Assembly: GCF_036962705.1 (NCBI RefSeq) | Contig: NZ_JBALOQ010000050.1 | Location: 11,901 to 75,900, forward strand | Length of the DNA: 64,000 nt | Origin: Ferdinandcohnia sp036962705 | Lineage (GTDB): Bacteria; Bacillota; Bacilli; Bacillales; Bacillaceae_L | Reading direction: 5' to 3' | Part shown: positions 8,575 through 17,439 of the stretch, piece after piece | Numbering within the stretch: position 1 is the stretch's first letter | How the letters are laid out: every line of letters begins with the position of its first letter | Notes under the pieces: model-generated | Database searches by the model: none | What the model saw: the letters and a program-made list of their open reading frames with translations, nothing else | Told to the model about the DNA's origin: nothing | Position numbers and translations under genes: made by a program

Positions 8575-10035
8575 TATTTTTGGTGGAATTCGATATTTTG
8601 TTCCTTGCTCAAATGAATAGGCTAATTTTATCAATTGGCTTTCAGAAAATGCGGTTCCGGTGAACGTAATTCCGACTGGTTCACATTCAGATGTATAGCC
8701 AGCAGGAACTGTAATGGATGGATATCCAGCTTTTGCCGGAATGGCTGATCCAACATAATTTGGAAACACAATTGCATCTAATTGGTGTTCATTTAAGACA
8801 AAATCAATTCCATTCTCCTTAGAATGATAATGATCGTATTCGAGTGCCTCAAGATACTGTTTTTCTGTCAAAGTGCCACTCGTTTTTTCGGCCTCTTCTA
8901 AAATAATTTGGCCGTATTTTAGCATTTTTTCATCATTTTCATTATTAAATTTGATAAGTTCAGCTAAATTACGGATTTTTACTGAACTGTCTAACTTGCG
9001 TAAATAAGCATTCAGGCCCACCTTAAATTCATAGGTCATTACATCATAGTTCCACTTATTTTTAGAAGAAGGAATTTTTACATTCTCTATGACAGTTGCC
9101 CCAAGTTCTTCAAGTTTCTGAATAGCTTTATCCATGACTACTCGTTTTTCTTCACTGAGGTAGTCAAAATAAACCTCTCTTGCAATGCCAATCCGTGCAC
9201 CTTTTAAACCATCAACATCTAAATATTGTGTGAAATCAGTGGGATTTAATGTTCTACTCGTATACGTGATTGGGTCATGTTCGTCTACTTCAGCAATTGC
9301 AGATAATAGGTAAACAGCATCCTTCACTGTACGAGCCATTGGGCCTGCAGTATCCTGTGTATGGGAAATCGGAATTATCCCCGCACGACTTACTAATCCA
9401 ACGGTCGGTTTAATACCAACAAGTGAGTTTTGACTGGAAGGACTTAAAATCGATCCTGATGTTTCAGTTCCGATTGCTACAACTGCAAAATTCGCAGCAA
9501 TGGCTGAACCCGAACCCGCGCTTGAACCGCCAACACTAAATTTACCTGGTCCATAAGGGTTTAATGTTTGGCCGCCGCGTGAACTGTACCCACTAGGCAT
9601 TCCTTCAGTCATATAATTCGCCCATTCAGTCATGTTCGTTTTACCTAATATAACCGCACCAGCTTCTCTTAAAAGATAAGCAACATATGAATCCTCCGGA
9701 GCATTTGACTCTGCTAATGCAAGCGATCCTGCAGATGTGTGCATTTTATCATTTGTATCTAAATTATCTTTAAGTAAAACAGGAATTCCATGAAGTGGTC
9801 CACGGGGACCGATTTCCTTCCGTTCAGCATCTAGCATCATTGCGATATGAAGTGCATCTGGGTTAATTTCAATAATGGATTTTAATTCTGAGTCAAAGCT
9901 TGAAATTCTATGTAAATACATGAACACTAATTGTTTGGCTGTTAGCTCTTCTTTTTCATATTTTTCTTGGATTGAATCAATAGTAGCCTCAATTAACCAA
10001 TCATTAGCCAAATCCTGAAGAAATTTATTTTCCAT
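8572..10035 (-). CDS. Amidase-signature family hydrolase
   Basis: 487-residue amidase-signature enzyme hydrolysing an unknown amide. The Ser-cisSer-Lys triad is visible: Lys89 in LLKDNLDT, cis-Ser in GGSSAGSGSA at 169-178, nucleophile Ser195 in GTETSGSI. It lacks the glutamine-handling context of GatA, and no gatB or gatC is nearby, so it is not the tRNA amidotransferase. ATG 10035 has GAGGAG 7 bases upstream, better than ATG 10056. It starts 11 bases inside the end of ytzI. Confidence 0.88.
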   Translation of the reverse strand: MENKFLQDLANDWLIEATIDSIQEKYEKEELTAKQLVFMYLHRISSFDSELKSIIEINPDALHIAMMLDAERKEIGPRGPLHGIPVLLKDNLDTNDKMHTSAGSLALAESNAPEDSYVAYLLREAGAVILGKTNMTEWANYMTEGMPSGYSSRGGQTLNPYGPGKFSVGGSSAGSGSAIAANFAVVAIGTETSGSILSPSSQNSLVGIKPTVGLVSRAGIIPISHTQDTAGPMARTVKDAVYLLSAIAEVDEHDPITYTSRTLNPTDFTQYLDVDGLKGARIGIAREVYFDYLSEEKRVVMDKAIQKLEELGATVIENVKIPSSKNKWNYDVMTYEFKVGLNAYLRKLDSSVKIRNLAELIKFNNENDEKMLKYGQIILEEAEKTSGTLTEKQYLEALEYDHYHSKENGIDFVLNEHQLDAIVFPNYVGSAIPAKAGYPSITVPAGYTSECEPVGITFTGTAFSESQLIKLAYSFEQGTKYRIPPKI

Positions 10036-10189
10036 CTGAATTCTCCTCATTTTCAAGATGATTTATATGTGGATTTTCTTCTATGTTATCTACTGTATGT
10101 TTGTACTGATATGCTTTTGATGTTGTAGCAACAGCTAAAAATATGACGACGAATACAATAATGATTGAAATAGTTAATACTATAAACAT
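10025..10189 (-). CDS. ytzI: Small membrane protein YtzI
   Basis: 54 residues from ATG 10189 (AGAGGGGG upstream). One N-terminal transmembrane helix (about residues 2-22), then a polar acidic tail rich in Asn/Glu. It resembles B. subtilis YtzI, a small membrane protein without known function. The 3' end overlaps the amidase start, so the two are probably translated together. Confidence 0.72.
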   Translation of the reverse strand: MFIVLTISIIIVFVVIFLAVATTSKAYQYKHTVDNIEENPHINHLENEENSDGK

Positions 10190-10304
10190 AGCAACCCCCT
10201 CTTTTTCTCCTTTCATTTTAACATGGTACAAAGGGAGAAGGTATTGATATTCATTTATAATTGTAAAAGTTTGAAATTTGTTAAAAAGCATTTGAAAAAA
10301 TGGT

Positions 10305-10330
10305 GTTTTACTATGATATAAAGGGGGTAT
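10305..10330 (+). promoter_or_regulatory. Sigma-B-type promoter of dps
   Basis: GTTTTA at 10305-10310, 14-base spacer, GGGTAT at 10325-10330, matching the sigma-B consensus (GTTTaa-N12-15-GGGwAw). It lies 25 bases before the dps start; B. subtilis dps is a sigma-B general-stress gene. Confidence 0.8.
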
Positions 10331-10354
10331 GTTAACAATAAGGAGGAGATTTTA

Positions 10355-10795
10355 ATGTCAACACAATTAGTCGAAATCGTAAATAAGCAAGTTGCAAACT
10401 GGAGTGTACTTTACATTAAACTACATAATTACCACTGGTATGTGAAGGGATCGCAATTTTTTACCCTACATGTAAAATTTGAGGAATTGTATAATGAGGC
10501 TGCTGTTCATATTGATGAATTAGCGGAACGCTTACTTGCTATTAGTGGACAACCTGTCGCAACCATGAAGGAAATTCTAGAATTGTCTTCAATTCAGGAA
10601 GCAAACGGAAGTGAAAATGCTGAAGAAATGGTAGCGAACATTTCCAATGATTTTTCCATTCTAACCGGTGAATTAAAGGAAGGCATGAAGGTAGCTGCAG
10701 ATGCAGATGATGAAACAACAGGTGATATGCTGCTAGCGATTCATCAAGCACTTGAAAAACATATTTGGATGCTTCAATCCTTCTTAGGAAAATAA
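10355..10795 (+). CDS. dps: Dps-family mini-ferritin
   Basis: 146-residue four-helix Dps protein that oxidises and stores iron and protects DNA from peroxide damage. The ferroxidase helix motif LHNYHWYVKG near 22-31 and the downstream HIDELAERL helix with its acidic ligands are intact. RBS AAGGAGGAG. The putative sigma-B promoter upstream implies general stress induction. Own strong terminator. Confidence 0.95.
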   Translation: MSTQLVEIVNKQVANWSVLYIKLHNYHWYVKGSQFFTLHVKFEELYNEAAVHIDELAERLLAISGQPVATMKEILELSSIQEANGSENAEEMVANISNDFSILTGELKEGMKVAADADDETTGDMLLAIHQALEKHIWMLQSFLGK

Positions 10796-10806
10796 AAAAC
10801 TTTGTG

Positions 10807-10838
10807 CCCTTCTTTCTTGTGGAAAGAAGGGTTTTATT
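10807..10838 (+). terminator. Terminator after dps
   Basis: 10-bp perfect stem CCCTTCTTTC/GAAAGAAGGG, 5-base loop, TTTTATT. Confidence 0.92.
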
Positions 10839-10845
10839 CTATTAT

Positions 10846-11083
10846 TACTTTATTCAGAAAAATCATTACTAATAAAGTGGATAGAACAAAATTTTCAATA
10901 CTTTTGGGATTATACCTAGGCTGAATAAAGTTCAGCCTCCGGCGGATGCCACAGATTTTCAGAGGAAGTTTTCGAGACATAAGATCAAAGACTAAGGGCG
11001 CCACGTCCTGTGGCAACGTCTTTGTGACCCACCTCGTGTGGGCCTAAAAAATCTGGGCGAAAATACGCCAAGGCGTATTTGAT
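10846..11083 (+). repeat. Dispersed structured repeat, copy B
   Basis: Full copy. The 5' stem ACTTTATTCAG/CTGAATAAAGT (11 bp) encloses about 65 bases. Then GCCTCCGGCGGATGCC, left strand AGATTTT, CAAAGAC/GTCTTTG enclosing GCCACG/TGTGGC, the CCCAC/GTGGG hairpin, right strand AAAATCT, and the end hairpin AAATACGCC/GGCGTATTT. It ends 25 bases before the ltaE start codon, with the ribosome site in between. Confidence 0.87.
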
Positions 11084-11107
11084 CAAGGTTAAGGGGGAGG
11101 AGAAAAT

Positions 11108-12124
11108 ATGATCGATTTACGAAGTGATACTGTTACAAAGCCGACAGCTGAAATGAGAAAAGCAGCTTATGAGGCTGAGGTTGGGGATGATGTTTATCAG
11201 GAGGATCCAACAGTGAAAGAGCTTGAGCGAACTGCCGCTGAGATGCTTGGGAAAGAAGCGGCAATGTTTGTGACAAGTGGAACGCAAGGTAATCAAATTG
11301 CAGTGCTAACTCATACAAGAAGTGGAAATGAAATAATCGTTGAGCAAGATTCCCATATTTTTAATTACGAAGGTGCCGCGATTTCTGCATTTGCAGGGGT
11401 GCAGCCTCGAACAATAAAAGGGAACAGAGGAGCAATGAATCCTGCTGAAGTAGAGGCCGCTATTCAAGGAGAGGATGTACATAACCCTGAAACCGGCATG
11501 ATTTGTATTGAAAATACACATAACAGAGCGGGTGGAGCAGTGGTTCCACTTGAAAATATGGAAGCCATATATCAAGTTGCAACGGCAAATCAGATACCTG
11601 TCCACTTAGATGGGGCACGTTTATTCAACGCAGCAGTGGCAATAGGGCGTCCGGTAAAAGATATTGCTCAATATACAGATACCGTTCAATTTTGTTTATC
11701 AAAGGGATTAGGTGCTCCGGTCGGCTCGATAATAGCTGGTAGTGAGGAGTTTATTAACCAAGCTCGAAAATGGAGAAAGCGTCTAGGTGGTGGATTGAGA
11801 CAGGTTGGGGTCATAGCAGCACCAGGACTTGTTGCATTACGGACAATGGTTGACCGTCTAGCAATCGATCACGAGAATGCTAAGTTTTTAGCAGAAGGAC
11901 TCGGTAATATTAGCGGAATGAACGTCGTAAATCAGATTGATACCAATATTGTTTTAGTGAATGTAAGTGAAAGGGGATTAACCTCTAATCAGTATGCTGC
12001 ATTATTAAAAGATCATGGGGTATTAGTTTCAACATTTGGACCTAGGCTCGTGCGGTTTACGACTCATTATGATGTCAATCGGGAGTCAATTGAGGACGCA
12101 TTACGAATTGTTAGTAAAATATAA
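11108..12124 (+). CDS. ltaE: Low-specificity L-threonine aldolase
   Basis: PLP enzyme of fold type I cleaving L-threonine/allo-threonine to glycine and acetaldehyde. 338 residues. PLP lysine is Lys199 in SKGLGAPVGS, with Asp168 in HLDGAR to bind the ring nitrogen. N-terminal IDLRSDTVTKPT is diagnostic. GGGGGAGGAG precedes the ATG. The dispersed repeat copy B occupies almost the whole upstream region, so any native promoter must be within or before it. Confidence 0.94.
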   Translation: MIDLRSDTVTKPTAEMRKAAYEAEVGDDVYQEDPTVKELERTAAEMLGKEAAMFVTSGTQGNQIAVLTHTRSGNEIIVEQDSHIFNYEGAAISAFAGVQPRTIKGNRGAMNPAEVEAAIQGEDVHNPETGMICIENTHNRAGGAVVPLENMEAIYQVATANQIPVHLDGARLFNAAVAIGRPVKDIAQYTDTVQFCLSKGLGAPVGSIIAGSEEFINQARKWRKRLGGGLRQVGVIAAPGLVALRTMVDRLAIDHENAKFLAEGLGNISGMNVVNQIDTNIVLVNVSERGLTSNQYAALLKDHGVLVSTFGPRLVRFTTHYDVNRESIEDALRIVSKI

Positions 12125-12131
12125 TACTTTT

Positions 12132-12175
12132 AAGGATTGTCACGAGCACTGACTTTGGTGGACAATCCTTTTTTT
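12132..12175 (+). terminator. Terminator after ltaE
   Basis: AAGGATTGTC/GACAATCCTT 10-bp stem with a 19-base loop and T run. Confidence 0.8.
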
Positions 12176-12190
12176 GATGGAATTTTTGCT

Positions 12191-12290
12191 AAAATCGATA
12201 GAAATGAAATAAAATCGATAGAACCCAAATAAAACCGATAGAACGTAAATAAAATCGATAGAAGTAAAATAAAACTGATAGAGCCCCAAA
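12191..12290. repeat. Tandem array of a 20-bp unit (5 copies)
   Basis: Exact 20-base periodicity of AAAAYCGATAGAANNNAAAT; the CGATAGA core is conserved and positions 14-16 vary. The fifth unit reads AAAACTGATAGAG. It starts just after the ltaE terminator, preceded by TTGCT. A second array of the same unit is at 51304-51383, again right after a terminator and TTGCT. I see no coding or terminator function. Confidence 0.85.
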
Positions 12291-12331
12291 AACTAAGTCA
12301 ATCTCAACCGGTACAGGAACGAATACCTATC

Positions 12332-12592
12332 TTAATGTATATCCCTCAACTCATCCACAGTCATCATCTTTGATTGGCCGATTCCATCGCGGGCCATTTT
12401 CGCTTTTAAGTTTTCAATCATATAAAAACCGACTAAATTCCGTAATTCCTGGTCAGTTAAATCACTTAAAAGGTCAATTAGGTCTTCACGACCAAATTGT
12501 TCAAGCACGGAGAAAGCAATAATGTCAGCATCTTCTTCGTCACCCGTTAATTTATTTCGATACATTTCATAAATTTCATCAATGATTTTCAT
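12332..12592 (-). CDS. Conserved small acidic protein (DUF6154-like)
   Basis: 86 residues from ATG 12592, with AAGGGG upstream; a longer reading to 12715 has no ribosome site. Highly acidic helical protein (MKIIDEIYEMYRNKLTG... start). It resembles a small conserved Bacillus family that I believe is DUF6154, but I am not certain of the name. No known motif. Convergent with ltaE, divergent from the next gene. Confidence 0.65.
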   Translation of the reverse strand: MKIIDEIYEMYRNKLTGDEEDADIIAFSVLEQFGREDLIDLLSDLTDQELRNLVGFYMIENLKAKMARDGIGQSKMMTVDELRDIH

Positions 12593-12773
12593 AAATGTTG
12601 CCCCTTTATCTGCTTTTTCACATGTTATCTTGGAAATTAGTATATGGGGGAATGTATCAAAAGATACTAATGTATTGAAAATAGGCAACAAATCTAGTAT
12701 TTGCGACAAGTGCATATTTTTTGCACCGGAGGAAAAAGCTAAAATTATGGAATCACATCGTTAGGAGTGAAAC

Positions 12774-13112
12774 ATGTTGGAACAGCAGTTAAGGAAAAAC
12801 TATTATGTCTCTGTTGGAAGTGGCGAAATTTCTCAGGTGAAGTCTGGGTCTACGTGGGAGTATAAAATTGAAGCAACCGATGAAGAAGTTCGGCAATTGA
12901 GAAACCTTTTTGAAGCAAATTATTCGAATGAGGTTGAAAACTTTTTACGTGCACATGTACCATTTGTTGAGTATCATTATGATTCATCCAATGACAAATA
13001 TGACTCGAATATGCTGAAGATTTATCAAATAATCAATCAACTAGGAGACCAAGAGGCAAGGGATTTCATTCAATCAGAAGGAATACTTGATGTATTACGA
13101 ACCATCGATTAA
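12774..13112 (+). CDS. Conserved hypothetical protein
   Basis: 112 residues, soluble, with an acidic C-terminal half rich in helices (YDSNMLKIYQIINQLG). I do not recognise a characterised domain. AGGAGTG precedes ATG 12774, and a terminator follows, so it is a real single gene. Divergent from the DUF6154-like gene across 181 bases. Confidence 0.72.
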   Translation: MLEQQLRKNYYVSVGSGEISQVKSGSTWEYKIEATDEEVRQLRNLFEANYSNEVENFLRAHVPFVEYHYDSSNDKYDSNMLKIYQIINQLGDQEARDFIQSEGILDVLRTID

Positions 13113-13143
13113 GCCACTTCTACATGAAGCGGCTTGTTTTTTT
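13111..13143 (+). terminator. Terminator after the 112-residue gene
   Basis: AAGCC-a-CTTC / GAAG-c-GGCTT stem followed by TGTTTTTTT; it overlaps the stop codon. Confidence 0.8.
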
Positions 13144-13214
13144 ATCCCGCATCCCCCAGCGCAAACCAAGTTGTTTATGTGGGGGTTAACTGTCCGTAAA
13201 AGCCCGAAAATAAA

Positions 13215-13278
13215 GAACAAAGACTAAGTACTCTTCGTCCTGTGGCAACGTCATTGTGTCCCATATCGTGTTGGCCCC
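13215..13278 (+). repeat. Dispersed structured repeat, copy C (partial)
   Basis: Only the central hairpin pair remains: CAAAGAC/GTCATTG around a degenerate loop with CCTGTGGCAACG, and CCATATCG-TGTTGG. Same orientation as the other copies; 97 bases before ytkD. Confidence 0.7.
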
Positions 13279-13374
13279 AAACTAAAATTCAGTGAAGGTA
13301 ATTCTCTCTCACTGATTGAAGTTTCACTTTATGTTATGATGAAAATAAATTTATTGTAATGGAGATAAGACGAA

Positions 13375-13863
13375 ATGATTGTTTTTCATGATATGTATCA
13401 TAATGAAGTGAATTTATCGTTTACACCGGACCCCTTTTCCACTCATCCTAAACATGTTTGGGTTATTTGTCGATACGAGGACCAGTGGCTATTAACCAAT
13501 CATTCTGAACGCGGGCTTGAGTTTCCTGGTGGAAAGGTAGAAGATGGTGAAACAGTGGAAGCTGCTGCTATACGAGAGGTAATGGAGGAAACAGGAGCAG
13601 AGGTTTCAGAACTCAAATATATTGGGCAATATAAGGTCGTTGGAAAAGGAAAAACCATAATTAAAAATATTTATTTTGCCGAAATTGAACGGCTTCTGGA
13701 GAAGAAGGATTATTTTGAAACAAAAGGTCCTGTTTTGTTAAAGGAAATTCCTTTGGATACGGTTAAGTCTGATCGTAATTATAGTTTTATCATGAAGGAT
13801 GATGTCCTAACCCATAGCATCGACTATGTTGAAAATTACATAAAAACGAAGAAAGCTCTCTAG
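13375..13863 (+). CDS. ytkD: Nudix hydrolase YtkD
   Basis: 162-residue nucleoside triphosphate pyrophosphohydrolase of the Nudix family; B. subtilis YtkD hydrolyses NTPs/dNTPs including oxidised guanine nucleotides. The Nudix box is intact at 53-75 (G53-x5-E59-x7-R67-E68-x2-E71-E72-x-G74). The N terminus (F-H-D-M-Y-H-N-E-V) and C-terminal DDVLTHSIDYV fit YtkD. GGAGAT lies upstream of the ATG. Confidence 0.9.
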   Translation: MIVFHDMYHNEVNLSFTPDPFSTHPKHVWVICRYEDQWLLTNHSERGLEFPGGKVEDGETVEAAAIREVMEETGAEVSELKYIGQYKVVGKGKTIIKNIYFAEIERLLEKKDYFETKGPVLLKEIPLDTVKSDRNYSFIMKDDVLTHSIDYVENYIKTKKAL

Positions 13864-13884
13864 CTACCACTAGAAGAGCTTTTT
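13853..13884. terminator. Terminator shared by ytkD and ytlD
   Basis: AAGCTCT...AGAGCTT stem with TTTT on the plus side; the ytlD stop lies at its edge. Confidence 0.65.
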
Positions 13885-14692
13885 ACTCGGAGTCCTTTAT
13901 TAGCTTTCTTTCAAGGAACTCGACGCCTTGGTACATAAGTGTCGCACAGATGGCGATTAATAATAAGCTTAGGAAGATCAATGTAAAATTGAACACCTGG
14001 AATCCATAGATAATCAAATAGCCTAAGCCTTGCTTTGAAACGAGAAATTCGCCAACAATGACCCCAACCCATGATAATCCAACATTTACTTTTAATGTGG
14101 AAATAATCGCTGGGAAAGATGATGGGAGTATCACATTGCGGAAAATTTGTTTCCGGTTGGCTCCAAATGTCAACAAGACTTTAATATAGTTATAATCCAC
14201 TTCTTTAAACGAGGTGTATACGACAATCGTGGTGATAATGATGGAAATAATCGCCCCCATCGCAATGATTGAAATATAACCTGTTCCTAATGCCACAATT
14301 AAGATGGGGCCAAGCGCAACCTTTGGCATTGCATTGAGAACAACTAGATACGGATCAAGGATATTCGAAAGACGTTCAGACCACCATAATATCGCAGCAA
14401 TCAATGCCCCTAAGACCGTTCCTAAAATAAAGCCAAGAACCGTTTCGAACAATGTAACCGCAAGATTATTGAACAATGTTCCATCATTGATTTTCTCTAA
14501 AAATAAAATCCAAATTTTTGATGGTCTACTAAAAATTAAAGGATCAATCCAATGATTACGACTCGCAATCTCCCATATTCCGAAAAAGACGATAAAAATC
14601 AAGATTTGATAGAAACGAACCAGTTTTTTCTCTTTTTTAATCGACTGTAAGTAATCTTTGTGCAGGTCTTTAATGCTCAGATTTTGTTTCAA
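13883..14692 (-). CDS. ytlD: ABC transporter permease YtlD (SsuC/TauC type)
   Basis: 269-residue inner-membrane permease of the nitrate/sulfonate/taurine class, about six helices. The EAA loop is GANRKQIFRNVILPSSFPAI (near residues 187-206). It starts with TTG 14692, preceded by GGGAGGAG, 23 bases inside ytlC, so translation is coupled. Third gene of ytlA-ytlC-ytlD. The substrate is not known even in B. subtilis; a sulfonate-like or pyrimidine-type compound is possible. Confidence 0.88.
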   Translation of the reverse strand: MKQNLSIKDLHKDYLQSIKKEKKLVRFYQILIFIVFFGIWEIASRNHWIDPLIFSRPSKIWILFLEKINDGTLFNNLAVTLFETVLGFILGTVLGALIAAILWWSERLSNILDPYLVVLNAMPKVALGPILIVALGTGYISIIAMGAIISIIITTIVVYTSFKEVDYNYIKVLLTFGANRKQIFRNVILPSSFPAIISTLKVNVGLSWVGVIVGEFLVSKQGLGYLIIYGFQVFNFTLIFLSLLLIAICATLMYQGVEFLERKLIKDSE

Positions 14693-15449
14693 GTTTATCT
14701 AACTCCTCCCATATTTGCTGAAAAATGTTCGAATACTCTGGGTGCTGTCTTACATCAAAAGGAGTCTCATTCCGTAAGTTTTCTGGGATATCAAATACTT
14801 TTGCAATTTGTCCTGGTCTTTTCGAAAGTAGATAAATTCGGTCACTCATGGCAATGGCTTCGCCGATATCATGCGTGACTAGGATGGCTGTTTTGCGATA
14901 TTCCTTAAGTGTATCTGAAACGAGATCTTCTAATTTTAGTTTTGTTTGAAAGTCTAATGCGGAGAATGGTTCGTCGAGTAGAAGAATTTTTGGGTTTGTC
15001 GCAAGGGTTCGAACTAAAGCAGCCCTTTGTCTCATGCCCCCTGAAAGCTGTTTAGGGTACGCTTTTTCTACCCCTTTTAATCCAATTTCCTCTAGTAGGG
15101 CTAATGTGTTTTTTCTTGATTGTTCTGTTTCTTGATTCATGATTTGAAGCCCAACAAAAATGTTCTCCTCGATGGTTTTCCACGGAAACAAGTAGTCCTG
15201 CTGTAGCATATAACCAATATCGGACTTTGCTTTTTCAATCGTTTTTCGTTCTATCAAAACCTCTCCATATGTTGGTTTTAATAACCCAGCAATGATGGAG
15301 AGTAATGTTGTTTTACCACACCCACTAGGGCCGAGGAGGGAGATGAACTCCCCTTCCTCGATTGTGAGAGAAATGTCTTCGAGTGCGGTCGTTGTAGAAT
15401 CCTTTGTAAAATAAACATGGTGTATATCTTTTACTGACAAAAAGCTCAT
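14670..15449 (-). CDS. ytlC: ABC transporter ATPase YtlC
   Basis: 259 residues from ATG 15449 (AGGAGTG upstream; the longer reading from 15482 overlaps ytlA and lacks a site). Walker A GPSGCGKTT at 40-48, signature LSGGMRQR at 135-142, Walker B LLLDEP at 156-161, H-loop VTHD following. It powers import with YtlD and YtlA. Family: SsuB/TauB-type ATPases. Confidence 0.92.
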   Translation of the reverse strand: MSFLSVKDIHHVYFTKDSTTTALEDISLTIEEGEFISLLGPSGCGKTTLLSIIAGLLKPTYGEVLIERKTIEKAKSDIGYMLQQDYLFPWKTIEENIFVGLQIMNQETEQSRKNTLALLEEIGLKGVEKAYPKQLSGGMRQRAALVRTLATNPKILLLDEPFSALDFQTKLKLEDLVSDTLKEYRKTAILVTHDIGEAIAMSDRIYLLSKRPGQIAKVFDIPENLRNETPFDVRQHPEYSNIFQQIWEELDKLETKSEH

Positions 15450-15459
15450 AGTAACACTC

Positions 15460-16443
15460 CTATTTTGAAACTTTTTCTGCAATACTTGTGTTCACAAGTG
15501 TACTGTAGTCAATTCTCTTCGGTAATTCTCCAGCTTCATCCATGATGTCCTGTAAGTTATTCCAAGCTTCCTCTGAAAGAACAGGGGTTGTTGCGTAAGA
15601 TCCTTGGTTCTTGTAACGTTCAATAGAGGTTGTGATTAAATCAAGTGGTGTGTCTGGGAAGAATTCCTGGACTGATTTTGCAATTTCTTCTGGGTTATGG
15701 GAGTCTACCCATTGCTGCGCCTTATAGACTGCACGTGTGAATTTTTCAACAGCATCACCGTTCTCATCAATAAAGCTTTGCTTTGTCATAAACGATGTAT
15801 ATGGTACCTTGCCAGATTCTTCACCGAAGGAAGCAACAATATAGCCACGGCCTTCTTTTTCAAATAGACTAGCAGTTGGTTCAAATAATTGGACAAACTC
15901 ACCTGTGCCTGAAGCAAAAGCACTAGAAATATTCGCGAAGTCAATGTTTTGGATTAGATTCAAATCACCTTGTGGGTCAATATCGTGCTTCTTTAATACA
16001 AATTCCCCAACCATTTGTGGCATTCCACCTTTACGTTGGCCAAGGAATGTACTATCTTTAATTTGGTCCCAGCTGAAGTTTTCAATATTTTCTCTTGCCA
16101 CTAAAAAGGTGCCGTCCGTTTGAGTAAGGGCAGCAAAGTTAATTACGGGGTCTGTTGAGCCTTGTGCTTCCACATAAATGGATGTTTCAGAACCAACTAA
16201 GGCAACATCAGCACCACCAGAAATTAACGCAGTCATAGTTTTATCTCCACCTGGTACGGTTGTTAATTCAATCTCTAAGCCCTCTTCTTCAAAAAAGCCT
16301 TCTGTAATGGCCACATACTGAGGTGCATAAAACACTGAACGCGTTACCTCGGCAATTCGAATTTTTTGAACCGAGTCATTATTACAAGCGGCTAATGGAA
16401 TAATAAGCAGTAATGCAAAAAGGCTGGCAAAAAAACGACGCAT
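15460..16443 (-). CDS. ytlA: ABC substrate-binding lipoprotein YtlA
   Basis: 327-residue SsuA/NMT1-like solute-binding lipoprotein. Signal peptide ends LAAC (Cys20). The N-terminal lobe begins KIRIAEVTRSVFYAPQYVAITEGFF and has the GGDKTMTALISGGADVALVG ligand-site pattern. ATG 16443 follows AAGGAGG. First gene of the ytlACD unit; no riboswitch or recognised operator is visible upstream. Confidence 0.9.
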   Translation of the reverse strand: MRRFFASLFALLLIIPLAACNNDSVQKIRIAEVTRSVFYAPQYVAITEGFFEEEGLEIELTTVPGGDKTMTALISGGADVALVGSETSIYVEAQGSTDPVINFAALTQTDGTFLVARENIENFSWDQIKDSTFLGQRKGGMPQMVGEFVLKKHDIDPQGDLNLIQNIDFANISSAFASGTGEFVQLFEPTASLFEKEGRGYIVASFGEESGKVPYTSFMTKQSFIDENGDAVEKFTRAVYKAQQWVDSHNPEEIAKSVQEFFPDTPLDLITTSIERYKNQGSYATTPVLSEEAWNNLQDIMDEAGELPKRIDYSTLVNTSIAEKVSK

Positions 16444-16599
16444 GTACTCATTCCTCCTTGACAGTTAATCTGTCTTCTTTAGTCATTTCTAAGATAGATT
16501 ATGAAACGTGACAAAAATGTGTGAATGCCTATTTTTCTTTTTAATTAGAAGGGTTTTTAAAAGTTTTTCGAAAATAATGTTGTAGAGAGGAAGGATAAA

Positions 16600-17409
16600 A
16601 TGGTAGATGGCACAATTATCGAAAAGCAAAGATTTCCGTCTCCTAATCCGGCAATCAATCTTTATTTAATTACATATATGAGCAAAGGGTTAAAAATTAA
16701 AGGATATCTTGCTGAGCCAAAGGAGGAAGGAGTTTATGACGGATTCTTATATTTGCGCGGTGGTATAAAAAATGTAGGAAAGGTTCGAATTGGTCGGATC
16801 ATCCAATTTGCCTCGGAGGGCTTTGTGGTAATGGCACCATTTTATCGGGGTAATCAAGGGGGAGAGGGGCACGAGGATTTTGGCGGACATGACAGATATG
16901 ATGCGTTCTCTGCGGTTAAGGTGTTGGAGGAACATGAAAAAGTGAATCCAACTCGGATCCATGTCTTTGGTTTCTCACGTGGAGGAGTGATGGCCCTTCT
17001 TACAGCTATTTATCAACCTAATGTTTGTTCGGTCGTCACATGGGCAGGAGTAAGTGATTTAAGCTTAACCTATGTGGAGCGCAATGATATGCGGAGGATG
17101 CTAAAGCGGGTCATCGGAGGAACGCCGACAAAATATCCGGAACGATATAAATGGAGAACCCCTTTATATGAAATTGAAAAGCTTGAAGCCCCTTTACTCA
17201 TTATTCATGGTGAAAAAGATGATAATGTATCTGTCGAACATGCCTATCGCCTAGAAAAAAGAGTTAGAGAACTAGGAAAAGAAGTAGAAAGCTGGTATTT
17301 TCCACACTACACACATTTTTTTCCACCACATGAAAATCGGGAAACAGTGAGAAGGTTAACAGAATGGATGAAAACACGGGAGTCGAATACAAAAAAGCTC
17401 GAGGTTTGA
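16600..17409 (+). CDS. ytmA: Alpha/beta hydrolase, prolyl-oligopeptidase-like (YtmA)
   Basis: 269 residues, alpha/beta hydrolase fold. Nucleophile Ser126 in GFSRGG; the acid in HGEKDDNV near 205-212 and the His in PHYTHFF near 239 complete a triad. An oxyanion-type RGG at 53-55. Resembles B. subtilis YtmA, a putative S9-type hydrolase; no propeller domain, substrate unknown. GAGGAAGGA precedes the ATG. Divergent from ytlA. Confidence 0.85.
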   Translation: MVDGTIIEKQRFPSPNPAINLYLITYMSKGLKIKGYLAEPKEEGVYDGFLYLRGGIKNVGKVRIGRIIQFASEGFVVMAPFYRGNQGGEGHEDFGGHDRYDAFSAVKVLEEHEKVNPTRIHVFGFSRGGVMALLTAIYQPNVCSVVTWAGVSDLSLTYVERNDMRRMLKRVIGGTPTKYPERYKWRTPLYEIEKLEAPLLIIHGEKDDNVSVEHAYRLEKRVRELGKEVESWYFPHYTHFFPPHENRETVRRLTEWMKTRESNTKKLEV

Positions 17410-17428
17410 TTTTTCTCGAGCTTTTTTG
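17391..17428. terminator. Bidirectional terminator between ytmA and pckA
   Basis: Near-perfect stem AAAAAAGCTCGAG/CTCGAGCTTTTTT; works for both convergent genes and overlaps the ytmA stop. Confidence 0.92.
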
Positions 17429-17439
17429 CTTTATGCAGT

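Noticed and set aside
8572..10035. GatA subunit of the tRNA amidotransferase
   Set aside because: It has the amidase triad but lacks gatC/gatB neighbours and GatA-specific sequence.
12191..12290. CRISPR or coding repeat
   Set aside because: Units of 20 bases with a 3-base variable part, no spacers, and a step that is not a multiple of three.
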